Of a stretch of DNA of 10,221 bases, positions 1 to 7,736 are shown piece by piece. Location of the stretch: the NCBI GenBank assembly GCA_945872805.1, contig CAMCBE010000041.1, positions 1 through 10,221 of the forward strand, written 5' to 3'. Each line of letters begins with the position of its first letter. The stretch's first letter is position 1. Origin of the DNA: Chitinophaga pinensis. Its GTDB lineage: Bacteria; Bacteroidota; Bacteroidia; Chitinophagales; Chitinophagaceae. The translations under genes were made by a program, and so were the position numbers. The notes below the pieces were generated by a model that was given only the letters and a program-made list of their open reading frames with translations, did not search any database and was not told the origin of the DNA.

Positions 1-1
1 A

Positions 2-823
2 CCCATAAAAATCGCACTTCTCGATTTATATAATGGCGAGCCCAATGAAGGAATGAGGGGTATACGCGAATTGCTATCATACCTAAATAGCATACAAGAA
101 ACCGTTATTGAATGGAAAGAATTTGATGTACGTATATGCAAAGAATTACCCTTCATAGATTTCGATATTTATATTTCTTCTGGCGGACCAGGGAACCCAA
201 TTACAGATCAAAATGAACCATGGGAATCAGCATATTTCAATTGGTTAGATAGCATCATGACATGGAATGAAAACAAGGAGAACAATAAAAAGAAATATGT
301 ATTCTTCATATGCCACTCCTTTCAAATGGCCAGTCAATATTTCAACATAGGCAATGTCACCAAAAGGAAATCAAGCGCTTTTGGCATATTCCCCATTCAC
401 ATACTAACCGGTGCAAAACAAGAGCCCGTTTTTGAGGGACTTCCAGATCCTTTTTATGGAGTTGATAGCCGTGAATACCAAGTAATAGAACCTAATCAAG
501 AAAAAATAGATGCCTTAGGCGCAACGGTGCTATGCATTGAGAAAGTTAGACCACATGTGGGTTTAGAACGAGCAATTATGGCAATTCGATTTAACCCATA
601 CATGGTTGGCACTCAATTTCATCCAGAAGCAGATGCAAAAGGGATGAGTATGTATTTACAGAGAGCCGACAAAAAGAAAACAGTTATCGAAAACCATGGT
701 ATAGAAAAATGGGAGTCGATGATCAATCAACTAAATGATCCAGATAAAATTCGCTTGACAAATAAATATGTACTGCCAAATTTCATAAATCAATCCATTG
801 AGGCCTTAATTGATCTATATTAA
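2..823 (+). CDS. class I glutamine amidotransferase-like protein (5' end cut by window)
   Basis: The reading frame is open from base 2, so the true start lies upstream; the ATG at 53 is internal because the codons before it already encode a typical GATase beta-strand (IALLDLYNG). Numbering from that Met, a loop SSGGPGNP (42-49) matches the oxyanion-side SGGPG of GMP-synthase-type domains, FICHSFQ (85-91) carries the nucleophile Cys87, and VGTQFHPEAD (185-194) supplies His190 and Glu192, so the Cys-His-Glu triad is complete. The usual GxCxGxQ elbow is altered: Phe and Ser replace the two glycines, although the Gln is kept. About 60 residues follow the FHPE motif, a longer tail than in minimal domains. 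Family knowledge: such domains hydrolyse glutamine, or gamma-glutamyl bonds, to feed a partner ligase. The ATP-grasp gene 8 bases downstream is the obvious partner (inference). The family call is firm, the substrate unknown. Confidence 0.85.
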   Translation, partial: PIKIALLDLYNGEPNEGMRGIRELLSYLNSIQETVIEWKEFDVRICKELPFIDFDIYISSGGPGNPITDQNEPWESAYFNWLDSIMTWNENKENNKKKYVFFICHSFQMASQYFNIGNVTKRKSSAFGIFPIHILTGAKQEPVFEGLPDPFYGVDSREYQVIEPNQEKIDALGATVLCIEKVRPHVGLERAIMAIRFNPYMVGTQFHPEADAKGMSMYLQRADKKKTVIENHGIEKWESMINQLNDPDKIRLTNKYVLPNFINQSIEALIDLY

Positions 824-831
824 TTTATCAC

Positions 832-2025
832 ATGATAGAAAAGATTAGGAAATCTTTTAATCAATCCTTTAGGGAAGAATCATACTTGGCTATGCTCGGT
901 GAAATAGATCAAGCATATCCTAATGCACTTGAATTTAGGCTATCCGAAACGCCCATATTCATATCAAAATCGATGAGTGATCAGATGATCAATACCTGTA
1001 ATTTTATCATCGATTTTATTAAGAGCAGCGATTTTAAATCATATACCGATCAGTCTATTTCCAAAAACGAGTTTGTAAAAAACGAAAATACATACCCCCA
1101 CTTCATATCATTCGACTTTGGCCTCTGTAAAAATGCGGATGATGAATTTTATCCGGCCCTCATCGAGATGCAAGGATTTCCTTCTCTCTTTGGATTTCAG
1201 GCTTTTTACCCAGAAATACTAGAAAAACATTTCAATATCCCGCAGAACGTTGAGCGCTTTTACAATGGAAGCAACCAAAAAAAGTATATACAAGAATTAA
1301 CATCCTTAATTATTGGTGACCACGATCCAAAGGAAGTAATCTTACTCGAACTTAAACCAAATGAGCAAAAAACCCGAATCGACTTCTATTGTACAGAAAC
1401 GTATTTAGGAATTAAACCTGTTTGCCTCTCTGAAATTTGGATTGAGCATAATAATATTTATTACTCTTTAGATGGCATTAAAACACAGGTCAAGAGAATA
1501 TACAATAGAATCATATTCGACGAATTAAATAGCGTGAAGGATACACTGGGAGAATTGCCAAACTTACATGGCGACATAAATGTAGAATGGATCGGACACC
1601 CAAACTGGTTTTATCGAATATCAAAATATACGCTGCCTTTTTTAAAGCACCCCAATATTCCCGACACTTATTTTCTAAATGAGATTAAGCAAATCCCCAC
1701 AGATTTACAAGAGTATGTACTAAAGCCCATGTTTTCTTTTGCAGGACAAGGAGTAATCATAGACATCCAAGAGTCGGATTTGATGAGCATAAAAGATCCT
1801 GAAAATTGGATACTTCAAAAGAAAGTCAATTATGCTGACTGTATTGAAACACGAGATGGACAAGCAAAGGCAGAAGTTAGGCTTATGTATACATGGAAGG
1901 ATGGAGACACTAGTCCAACTTTACAAACAAACTTGGCCAGAATAAGTAAAGGCAAAATGATTGGAACGAGGTATAATGACCATAACAAATGGGTTGGTGG
2001 GACTGTTGCCTATATAGAATCTTGA
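832..2025 (+). CDS. ATP-grasp-like ligase, partner of the amidotransferase
   Basis: A cytoplasmic protein of 397 residues without signal peptide or membrane segment. I recognise it as ATP-grasp-like from several motifs: an acidic segment YPALIEMQGFPS (107-118), KRIYNRIIFDEL (221-232), a lysine and glycine-rich loop LKPMFSFAGQGV (297-308) like the nucleotide-binding loop, ILQKKV (327-332), and KAEVRLMYTW (346-355), where Glu348 and Arg350 could be metal- and phosphate-binding. It ends NLARISKGKMIGT (367-379). The motif order resembles glutathionylspermidine-synthetase-like or circularly permuted ATP-grasp enzymes, which join a carboxylate to an amine through an acyl phosphate. It starts 8 bases after the amidotransferase stop with no clear Shine-Dalgarno, which fits translational coupling. 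Published comparative work on ATP-grasp amidoligases describes similar pairs with class I amidotransferases, but substrate and product cannot be read from sequence. Fold call moderate, reaction speculative. Confidence 0.7.
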   Translation: MIEKIRKSFNQSFREESYLAMLGEIDQAYPNALEFRLSETPIFISKSMSDQMINTCNFIIDFIKSSDFKSYTDQSISKNEFVKNENTYPHFISFDFGLCKNADDEFYPALIEMQGFPSLFGFQAFYPEILEKHFNIPQNVERFYNGSNQKKYIQELTSLIIGDHDPKEVILLELKPNEQKTRIDFYCTETYLGIKPVCLSEIWIEHNNIYYSLDGIKTQVKRIYNRIIFDELNSVKDTLGELPNLHGDINVEWIGHPNWFYRISKYTLPFLKHPNIPDTYFLNEIKQIPTDLQEYVLKPMFSFAGQGVIIDIQESDLMSIKDPENWILQKKVNYADCIETRDGQAKAEVRLMYTWKDGDTSPTLQTNLARISKGKMIGTRYNDHNKWVGGTVAYIES

Positions 2026-2052
2026 AAAAATTAGCAATCACTTTAAAATAAA

Positions 2053-2110
2053 ATTGGCTGTTGCCAAAAAAAGTAAATCAGTTTCCCTAGAAAACAGCCA
2101 ATAAACTGAT
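2053..2110 (-). terminator. Probable terminator of the - strand metal operon, built from interlocked inverted repeats
   Basis: A perfect 10-base inverted repeat, ATTGGCTGTT (2053-2062) and AACAGCCAAT (2093-2102), lies just beyond the adaptor stop codon. Read on the - strand, the second arm is followed directly by TTTTATTTT, which suits intrinsic termination, although the 30-base loop is long. On the + strand no T tract follows, so it looks directional. A second 8-base repeat, ATCAGTTT (2077-2084) and AAACTGAT (2103-2110), interlocks with the first, so the two stems are either alternatives or form a pseudoknot-like fold. Confidence 0.55.
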
Positions 2111-2117
2111 ATATAAA

Positions 2118-3248
2118 TTACTCTTCAGAATTATTTTTCATTTTCATCAGTAAGGTATATGCATTCTTAATCACTATTTTTCTAGCATCAACAGCCGTTT
2201 TAATTTCAACAAACCCACCCGAGGAAACACCAGTCTCAATAGGCAATAGATGAAATTGATTACTACTTGCTTGAACAAACAAGTATTGCTTATTTTCCCA
2301 CTTAACTACCGCCTCCTCAGGCACAGCTGTAACCTTGGCATTATTTAAAGCGATATCTGCATTCACAAATGTGCCAGGAAATATATTTCGAGGCGTTATT
2401 TCGAAATGACAATGTACATCAGTGGATCTATTTTCCTCAATATTAGGCGTAATCAAATGAATGAATGCAGTATATTTTAGAGTAGGATTGCTGTTTGTTG
2501 AAAATGTGAGCTTCTGTCCAGCACGGAGATTCGCAGCCTCGTTTTCAAAGACAGTTAACCTAACATGTAAATCACTAGGGTCAATTATCTCAAACAATAC
2601 ATCGGTCGGATTGATATACTTCCCAATATTGAAATTAACCTTTGTCACATACCCGTTAATCGGCGAATAAATTCGAACTCCTCGTGAAATATTTTCTTCA
2701 TTCAACGCATCAGGATTCACACCAATTAAAAGTAATTTTTCGCGAAGTGATTTAACTAAAATCTTATGACTGTCATAATCTCGTTTTGCTTGTTGAAATA
2801 CTTTATCACTAGTCGACTTTGATTCATTGAGTGTTTTCTGTCTATCAAAATCAGTTTTAAGGTACTCCAGATGACTTAAAGCGGTCAAATAGTCCTGCTG
2901 CAGTTGAATGTACTGCTGATCCTCTAATTCTGCCAAAAAGGTCCCTTTACGAACTGCTTGACCAGGGATCATTGTTGTATTCTTTAAATACCCACCCATA
3001 GCGATACTTACTGAAACAATATTTTGAGGTGGAACATCGATCACACCACTCACCTTTAATGAAGTGTTCATTTCCCTAACCTCGGGCATGCCAAGAACGA
3101 TGTTAGCATTTTTTAATTGTTCAGCAGACACAACAACTACATCTGTAGAAATCACAGCCTTTTTAGGTTGACTAGCATCAACGGTCTGCTGTTCGTTACA
3201 AGAAGTAAAAAGAATCAGCGAATAAATAGCAATGTAAATAACTTTCAT
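2118..3248 (-). CDS. RND efflux periplasmic adaptor (membrane fusion protein), CusB/CzcB-like lipoprotein
   Basis: This protein links the inner-membrane RND pump to the outer-membrane channel in a three-part metal efflux complex. The N-terminus is a lipoprotein signal with lipobox LFTSC, so Cys17 should be acylated and the protein anchored in a membrane facing the periplasm. Domains in order: first half of the lipoyl-like barrel (about 74-110), a helical hairpin rich in Gln, Leu and Lys (about 111-178), second lipoyl half with RIYSPINGYVTKVNF (192-206), beta-barrel domain (about 223-300), and a membrane-proximal domain ending at 376. Length matches the family. There is no long His-rich N-terminal region and no C-terminal His tail, so metal specificity is not shown here. 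It is the last gene of the cluster, 23 bases after the pump stop codon, in an AT-rich spacer without visible Shine-Dalgarno, and is followed by the probable terminator. Family call firm; the metal is unknown. Confidence 0.93.
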   Translation of the reverse strand: MKVIYIAIYSLILFTSCNEQQTVDASQPKKAVISTDVVVVSAEQLKNANIVLGMPEVREMNTSLKVSGVIDVPPQNIVSVSIAMGGYLKNTTMIPGQAVRKGTFLAELEDQQYIQLQQDYLTALSHLEYLKTDFDRQKTLNESKSTSDKVFQQAKRDYDSHKILVKSLREKLLLIGVNPDALNEENISRGVRIYSPINGYVTKVNFNIGKYINPTDVLFEIIDPSDLHVRLTVFENEAANLRAGQKLTFSTNSNPTLKYTAFIHLITPNIEENRSTDVHCHFEITPRNIFPGTFVNADIALNNAKVTAVPEEAVVKWENKQYLFVQASSNQFHLLPIETGVSSGGFVEIKTAVDARKIVIKNAYTLLMKMKNNSEE

Positions 3249-3271
3249 ATCGATAATTTAAAATAAATAAA

Positions 3272-4516
3272 TTAATTAATGTTGCTTAACTGTTCAATTT
3301 CAAAAGCAGACTGGTTTAGCTGTTGAACAAGAGTTAAATATTCACCCTTAGTTTGTATAGCTTGGTTGATTAAAATTACCCAATTCAAATACCCAATCTC
3401 TCCAGTATTAAATTTATTGGTTGCTGCTTCAATGGTTGAGTTTGATGACGGCAGCATCGTCTTTCTATATGTTTCTACCAAAGATGAATATTGAACATAC
3501 ATTTTAAAACTGTTTTCCAATTGGTTTTTTAATTCCTGACTAATTGCTTGCAACTCTTGCCTTTGTTGGTTAATCAATATGGTTGATGCATTTATTTTTG
3601 AACGCTGCCCTCTAGAAAAAATAGGTAGTCCCATTCCAGCCGAAATGGATGAAAACCGAGTTCCACTTCCAAAATACTTTTCTGAATTTTGCCCAGTGGT
3701 CTGCCAACCCATAAAGGTCATGCTATTAAACCCTGCATTTAATGTAGGCAGCAACTTACTCTTTTCAAGATCATATTGCTGCTCTGAAAGCAAAACTTGC
3801 TGCTGCTGAAGAATAAATAAAGGATTTTTATTTATTCCAATTAGGTCTGGCAATGAAGACAAATGATATGAAAGTGATTCCGCACTGGGTTCATAGAACT
3901 CCTTAGCATTGAGTAAAGTTTTGAAATTTGCCAATGCAATTTGATAATCAACTTCCAAAAGTTGCAGCTGACTAGAAATTTGAATACGCTGACTCTCAGC
4001 GGTATTAAATTCTAATACATCTACATCGCCGGTATTAAGTCGTAGCTTGGTCTTATCCAAAAATTGTTTATATAAGCTATCTGCTTGCTGAAGTAATATT
4101 CTTCTTTCCTTAAAAACAAGAATTTGGTAAAACAAGTGTTTAACCCTAGCCTTAACGTCTACTTCTTTCTGCAACCTATTCGTCTCACTAAGCATTATTG
4201 CAGTACGATTTATATTAGCTTGATTTTTATATACTGTCGGAAATTGAATAGTTTGATTTAAGGAAAATCGATTGTCACTTAACGTGCTATTGAATCGACC
4301 ATACTCCAGGCCTAAATTTGTTTTATCAATATCCAAACTGCTTTTTTGCAATGCCTTGTGATATGATATTTGAGTATTAGCTACCTGAAGAAATGCATTA
4401 TTTTTTAATGCACTATCTATTGCTTGAGGAAGCGTAATAACCTGCTGCGCGCTACCAGCAACACTGAACAACATGAACAATAACAAGGCAGAAATACTGT
4501 GCTTAGGTGATTTCAT
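3272..4516 (-). other. TolC/CusC-like outer-membrane factor domain with embedded signal peptide
   Basis: This is the C-terminal 414 residues of the fused pump, about the length of a stand-alone outer-membrane factor. It begins with Met-Lys, a Pro/Lys/His n-region, the hydrophobic stretch ALLLFMLF, and VAGSA followed by QQ, a normal signal peptidase I site. The mature part opens with ITLPQAIDSALKNN, the classic first-helix pattern of the family, and contains two related halves of long amphipathic helices. The channel would let metal leave through the outer membrane. It may be freed from the pump by signal peptidase or made separately from the internal start. Confidence 0.85.
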
Positions 4517-7500
4517 ATAGTTAATCCCTTTTTCAAATAGAATATATAAAATTGGCAATACAAATAAGGTTAGCATTGTTGAAATAATTAATCCCCCTAT
4601 AACCACTGTAGCAAGTGGCTTTTGCACTTCACCGCCCGCTCCAGTACTAATCGCCATTGGTATAAAGCCAAGTGAAGGCACCAAAGCAGTCATCAATACA
4701 GCCCTTAATTTAGATTTTGTAGCATGGATCACAATTCTAGCTACATCAAGTGCCCCTTCGGCTTTTAATCGATTAAATTCTGTAACCAATAATATTCCAT
4801 TCAGCACTGCCACACCAAACAAAGCAATAAAGCCCACGCCTGCTGAAATACTAAATGGCATATCCCTCATCCATAAAGCAAATATGCCGCCAATAGCAGA
4901 CAACGGTATGGCGGTGTAGATTAATAACCCTTGCTTTACTGAATTAAATGCGAAATACAACAACAGAAAGATTAAAAATAATGCAATAGGAACAACAATG
5001 GATAATCGTTCCTTGGCAGCCGTCATGTTCTCAAATGAACCACCATACTCTATGGTATACTCACGAGAGAGATTCAACTCTTTAGCTACCTTTTGCTGCA
5101 ACTCTTTCACAATAGTTTGCACATCTCTACCACTAACATTAAATCCAACAATAATTCGTCTTCGTGTATTTTCCCGTTGTATTTGATTTACCCCTTCTAT
5201 TTCTTCTATTCCTGAAACCATTGATAAAGGAATCTGAGAACCTTGCTTCGTTTGGATTAATAGATTTTGAATATCTGCAATATTCTTTCTAGCCTCTCCA
5301 TCAAGCCGAACAACCATATCAAATCGCTTCTCGCCTTCATATACTTGGCCAGCAACTTGGCCTGCAAACGCTGCATTTACTACTTTATTGATATCGCTTA
5401 CATTCAACCCATATTTCGCCATGGCATCTCGATTATACTTTATAACCACTTGAGGCATACCAGTTACGCGCTCCTCATAAATATTAGTGGCCCCATTAAC
5501 AGACCTCATAATTTCACCCAAACGATGGGCATAATAAGTAAGTGTATCCAGATTTTCACCAAATATCTTACATACTACATCCTGACGAGCGCCAGTCATA
5601 AGCTCATTAAATCGCATTTGAACAGGATATTGAAAACCCACGGTAATTCCAGGAACGACTTCTAATGCTTTTGTCATCTTTTCACTTAACTCAGGAAATG
5701 TTTTTGCAGAAGTCCACTCCTTTTTATCTTTCAAAACAATTATCATATCACCTGCTTCAAATGGCATAGGATCAGTTGGTATTTCTGCACTACCAATTTT
5801 AGTTACTATTTTTTCAACTTCTGGAAATTGATTGAGCAAAATTTTTGATGCCTGTTGAGTTGATTGTATTGTATTATTCAAATTACTACCCGTAAGTAAA
5901 CGCGTTTCTACCGCAAAATCACCTTCTTCTAATTCAGGAATAAACTCACCTCCCATTCGACTAAGAATCAAAATAGCGATGACGAAAATAGCCAAGGTGG
6001 AGGCGATGATTGTCTTAGGAAACAATATGGCACGATTCAATAAAGGCTGATAAAATTTTTCTAAACTGGCCATAAACTTATCGGCCAATGTCATCTTATG
6101 CTTTAATTTCTTACTCAAACTCAATGCAGCCATCATAGGAACATATGTAATGGAAAGCAAGAATGCACCAAGGATAGCAAATGCTACTGTTAGGGCCATA
6201 GGCTTAAACATTTTTCCCTCTATTCCCTGCAGGGAGAGAATAGGTATGTATACAATCAAAATGATAATTTGACTGAAAACAGCAGACTTAATCATCATAC
6301 CGGTTGATACGCCTACTTCCTTATCCATATCCTGTTGTGTAACAACTCCAAGACTTCTAAAATGTTTCGAATGAGAAAAACGATGAAGGATTGCTTCCAC
6401 CACAATAACAGATCCATCCACAATCAATCCAAAATCAATTGCACCTAGGCTCATCAAATTCCCCCCAACACCAAATGCGTTCATCAATATAATGGCAAAG
6501 AGCATAGACAATGGAATTACAGACGATACAATCAGTCCAGCCCTAATATTTCCTAAAAAGAAAACCAAAACAAAAATGACAATAAGCGCACCTTCCATCA
6601 AATTTGTTTCGACTGTTTTGATGGCATTATTAACCATTTTAGTTCGATCTAAAAAAGGCTCAATTACAACGCCCTCAGGCATCATTTTTTGAATTTCAGC
6701 AATACGCGACTTAACCCTTTTAATTACTGCAGAGGAATTTTCTCCCTTCAACATCATAACTACCGCTCCTGCTACCTCCCCCTTATCATTATACGTCATA
6801 GCTCCATAACGAATAGCAGAACCATATTGAATTGTCGCTACATCACTCATCAACAATGGGATTCCATTGTCTAAATTTTTTACTACGATTTTTTTAATGT
6901 CATCTAAACTCCCAGTAAGCCCTTCACTCCGGATATATAAAACAGTAGGCCCCTTCTCAATATAGGCACCCCCTGCATTTTGATTGTTCATTTCTAATGC
7001 ATCAAATACATCGGATATCGTTAAATGATATGCTTTTAACTGTTCTTGCTTAACAGCAATCTCGTACTGCTTTAGTTTTCCCCCAAAACTTGCCACTTCA
7101 GCTACACCTGGAGTTCCAAGCAATTGACGTCGAACAACCCAATCTTGTAGTGTACGTAATTCCATTGGACCATACTTGCCTTCAAAGCCCTTCAGTGGTC
7201 GGACTACATATTGATATATTTCACCTAACCCAGTGGTGACGGGAGCTAATTCAGGTGACCCAACGCCCTCGGGTATATCTCGTTGCACTTGTTGCAATTT
7301 TTCACTGATTTGTTGCCTCGCCCAATACAAATCTGTTTCATCATTAAATACAATGGTCACTAAGGAAAGACCAAATCGTGAAAAACTTCTAACCTGCTTC
7401 AGACCCGAAATACTACTTACAGCTTGTTCAATAGGAAATGTAATGAGGCGCTCTATATCAGGAGCCCCTAGGGAAGGAGAAACAGTGAGTATCTGCACCT

Positions 7501-7636
7501 GATTATCCGTTATATCAGGAACTGCGTCAATGGGCAACCTCGTCACTTCATAACTACCCCAACCTATTAATGCAATTACACATAAACCAACAATAAGCTT
7601 ATTTTTTATTGAATAGGCAATAATCTTATTTAACAT
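3272..7636 (-). CDS. CzcA/CusA-family heavy-metal RND pump fused to a TolC-type outer-membrane channel
   Basis: A 1454-residue polypeptide. Residues 1-1040 are a full-length RND metal/proton antiporter with 12 membrane segments: TM1 near 12-29, TM2-TM6 from about 343 to 505, TM7 near 541-559 and TM8-TM12 from about 876 to 1034, with large periplasmic porter and docking domains between TM1-TM2 and TM7-TM8. TM4 reads AIDFGLIVDGSVIVVE (399-414) with Asp401, Asp407 and Glu414, the proton-relay pattern of CzcA-type divalent-cation exporters; Cu/Ag CusA pumps have a different signature there. Residues 1041-1454 form a TolC-like outer-membrane factor starting with its own signal peptide (Met1041, cleavage likely after GSA at 1063). 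The RND C-terminus lies in the cytoplasm, so this segment would act as an in-to-out helix and place the channel in the periplasm (inference). An AGGA motif sits 6 bases before the ATG at 7636. The adaptor gene follows downstream. Such fusions are known in Bacteroidota. Confidence 0.95.
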   Translation of the reverse strand: MLNKIIAYSIKNKLIVGLCVIALIGWGSYEVTRLPIDAVPDITDNQVQILTVSPSLGAPDIERLITFPIEQAVSSISGLKQVRSFSRFGLSLVTIVFNDETDLYWARQQISEKLQQVQRDIPEGVGSPELAPVTTGLGEIYQYVVRPLKGFEGKYGPMELRTLQDWVVRRQLLGTPGVAEVASFGGKLKQYEIAVKQEQLKAYHLTISDVFDALEMNNQNAGGAYIEKGPTVLYIRSEGLTGSLDDIKKIVVKNLDNGIPLLMSDVATIQYGSAIRYGAMTYNDKGEVAGAVVMMLKGENSSAVIKRVKSRIAEIQKMMPEGVVIEPFLDRTKMVNNAIKTVETNLMEGALIVIFVLVFFLGNIRAGLIVSSVIPLSMLFAIILMNAFGVGGNLMSLGAIDFGLIVDGSVIVVEAILHRFSHSKHFRSLGVVTQQDMDKEVGVSTGMMIKSAVFSQIIILIVYIPILSLQGIEGKMFKPMALTVAFAILGAFLLSITYVPMMAALSLSKKLKHKMTLADKFMASLEKFYQPLLNRAILFPKTIIASTLAIFVIAILILSRMGGEFIPELEEGDFAVETRLLTGSNLNNTIQSTQQASKILLNQFPEVEKIVTKIGSAEIPTDPMPFEAGDMIIVLKDKKEWTSAKTFPELSEKMTKALEVVPGITVGFQYPVQMRFNELMTGARQDVVCKIFGENLDTLTYYAHRLGEIMRSVNGATNIYEERVTGMPQVVIKYNRDAMAKYGLNVSDINKVVNAAFAGQVAGQVYEGEKRFDMVVRLDGEARKNIADIQNLLIQTKQGSQIPLSMVSGIEEIEGVNQIQRENTRRRIIVGFNVSGRDVQTIVKELQQKVAKELNLSREYTIEYGGSFENMTAAKERLSIVVPIALFLIFLLLYFAFNSVKQGLLIYTAIPLSAIGGIFALWMRDMPFSISAGVGFIALFGVAVLNGILLVTEFNRLKAEGALDVARIVIHATKSKLRAVLMTALVPSLGFIPMAISTGAGGEVQKPLATVVIGGLIISTMLTLFVLPILYILFEKGINYMKSPKHSISALLLFMLFSVAGSAQQVITLPQAIDSALKNNAFLQVANTQISYHKALQKSSLDIDKTNLGLEYGRFNSTLSDNRFSLNQTIQFPTVYKNQANINRTAIMLSETNRLQKEVDVKARVKHLFYQILVFKERRILLQQADSLYKQFLDKTKLRLNTGDVDVLEFNTAESQRIQISSQLQLLEVDYQIALANFKTLLNAKEFYEPSAESLSYHLSSLPDLIGINKNPLFILQQQQVLLSEQQYDLEKSKLLPTLNAGFNSMTFMGWQTTGQNSEKYFGSGTRFSSISAGMGLPIFSRGQRSKINASTILINQQRQELQAISQELKNQLENSFKMYVQYSSLVETYRKTMLPSSNSTIEAATNKFNTGEIGYLNWVILINQAIQTKGEYLTLVQQLNQSAFEIEQLSNIN
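4514..4530 (-). promoter_or_regulatory. Internal ribosome binding site and start codon for the channel half
   Basis: On the - strand, AAGGGA (complement of 4525-4530) lies 8 bases before an in-frame ATG (complement of 4514-4516) that is codon 1041 of the fused gene. This is a better Shine-Dalgarno than at most starts in this window, and the ATG opens exactly at the signal peptide. It could allow separate synthesis of the channel, or it could be a relic of two formerly separate genes. Whether it is used cannot be told from sequence. Confidence 0.5.
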
Positions 7637-7642
7637 ATTACA

Positions 7643-7647
7643 TCCTG
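7643..7647 (-). promoter_or_regulatory. Shine-Dalgarno of the fused RND pump gene
   Basis: CAGGA on the - strand (complement of 7643-7647) lies 6 bases before the ATG at 7636. It supports that start, which also gives the standard RND N-terminus MLNKIIAYSI followed by TM1. The 100-base gap to the preceding gene (7637-7736) contains only short AT-rich repeats, among them ATAAC and GTTAT five-base arms, and no convincing promoter. Confidence 0.5.
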
Positions 7648-7736
7648 TTTATGGTTATATAAACCCCATTGCGCCAACTATAACCTTTTCGTTATCGAAA
7701 TCAAAAAATAAAAAGAAATACCGGTAATCAAAGAAA

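Noticed and set aside
53..55. ATG at 53 as the true start of the amidotransferase
   Set aside because: The frame is open upstream to base 2 and encodes the expected first beta-strand of the fold, so the gene is truncated by the window edge.
2461..2670. Open frame on the + strand inside the adaptor gene
   Set aside because: It lies wholly inside the strongly supported adaptor gene on the other strand and its translation has no recognisable domain.
3579..7502. Seven open frames on the + strand (near 3579, 4998, 5267, 6492, 6689 and 7233 among others) opposite the RND-TolC gene
   Set aside because: All lie antisense within one long conserved gene, and their translations look like low-quality reverse-frame protein.
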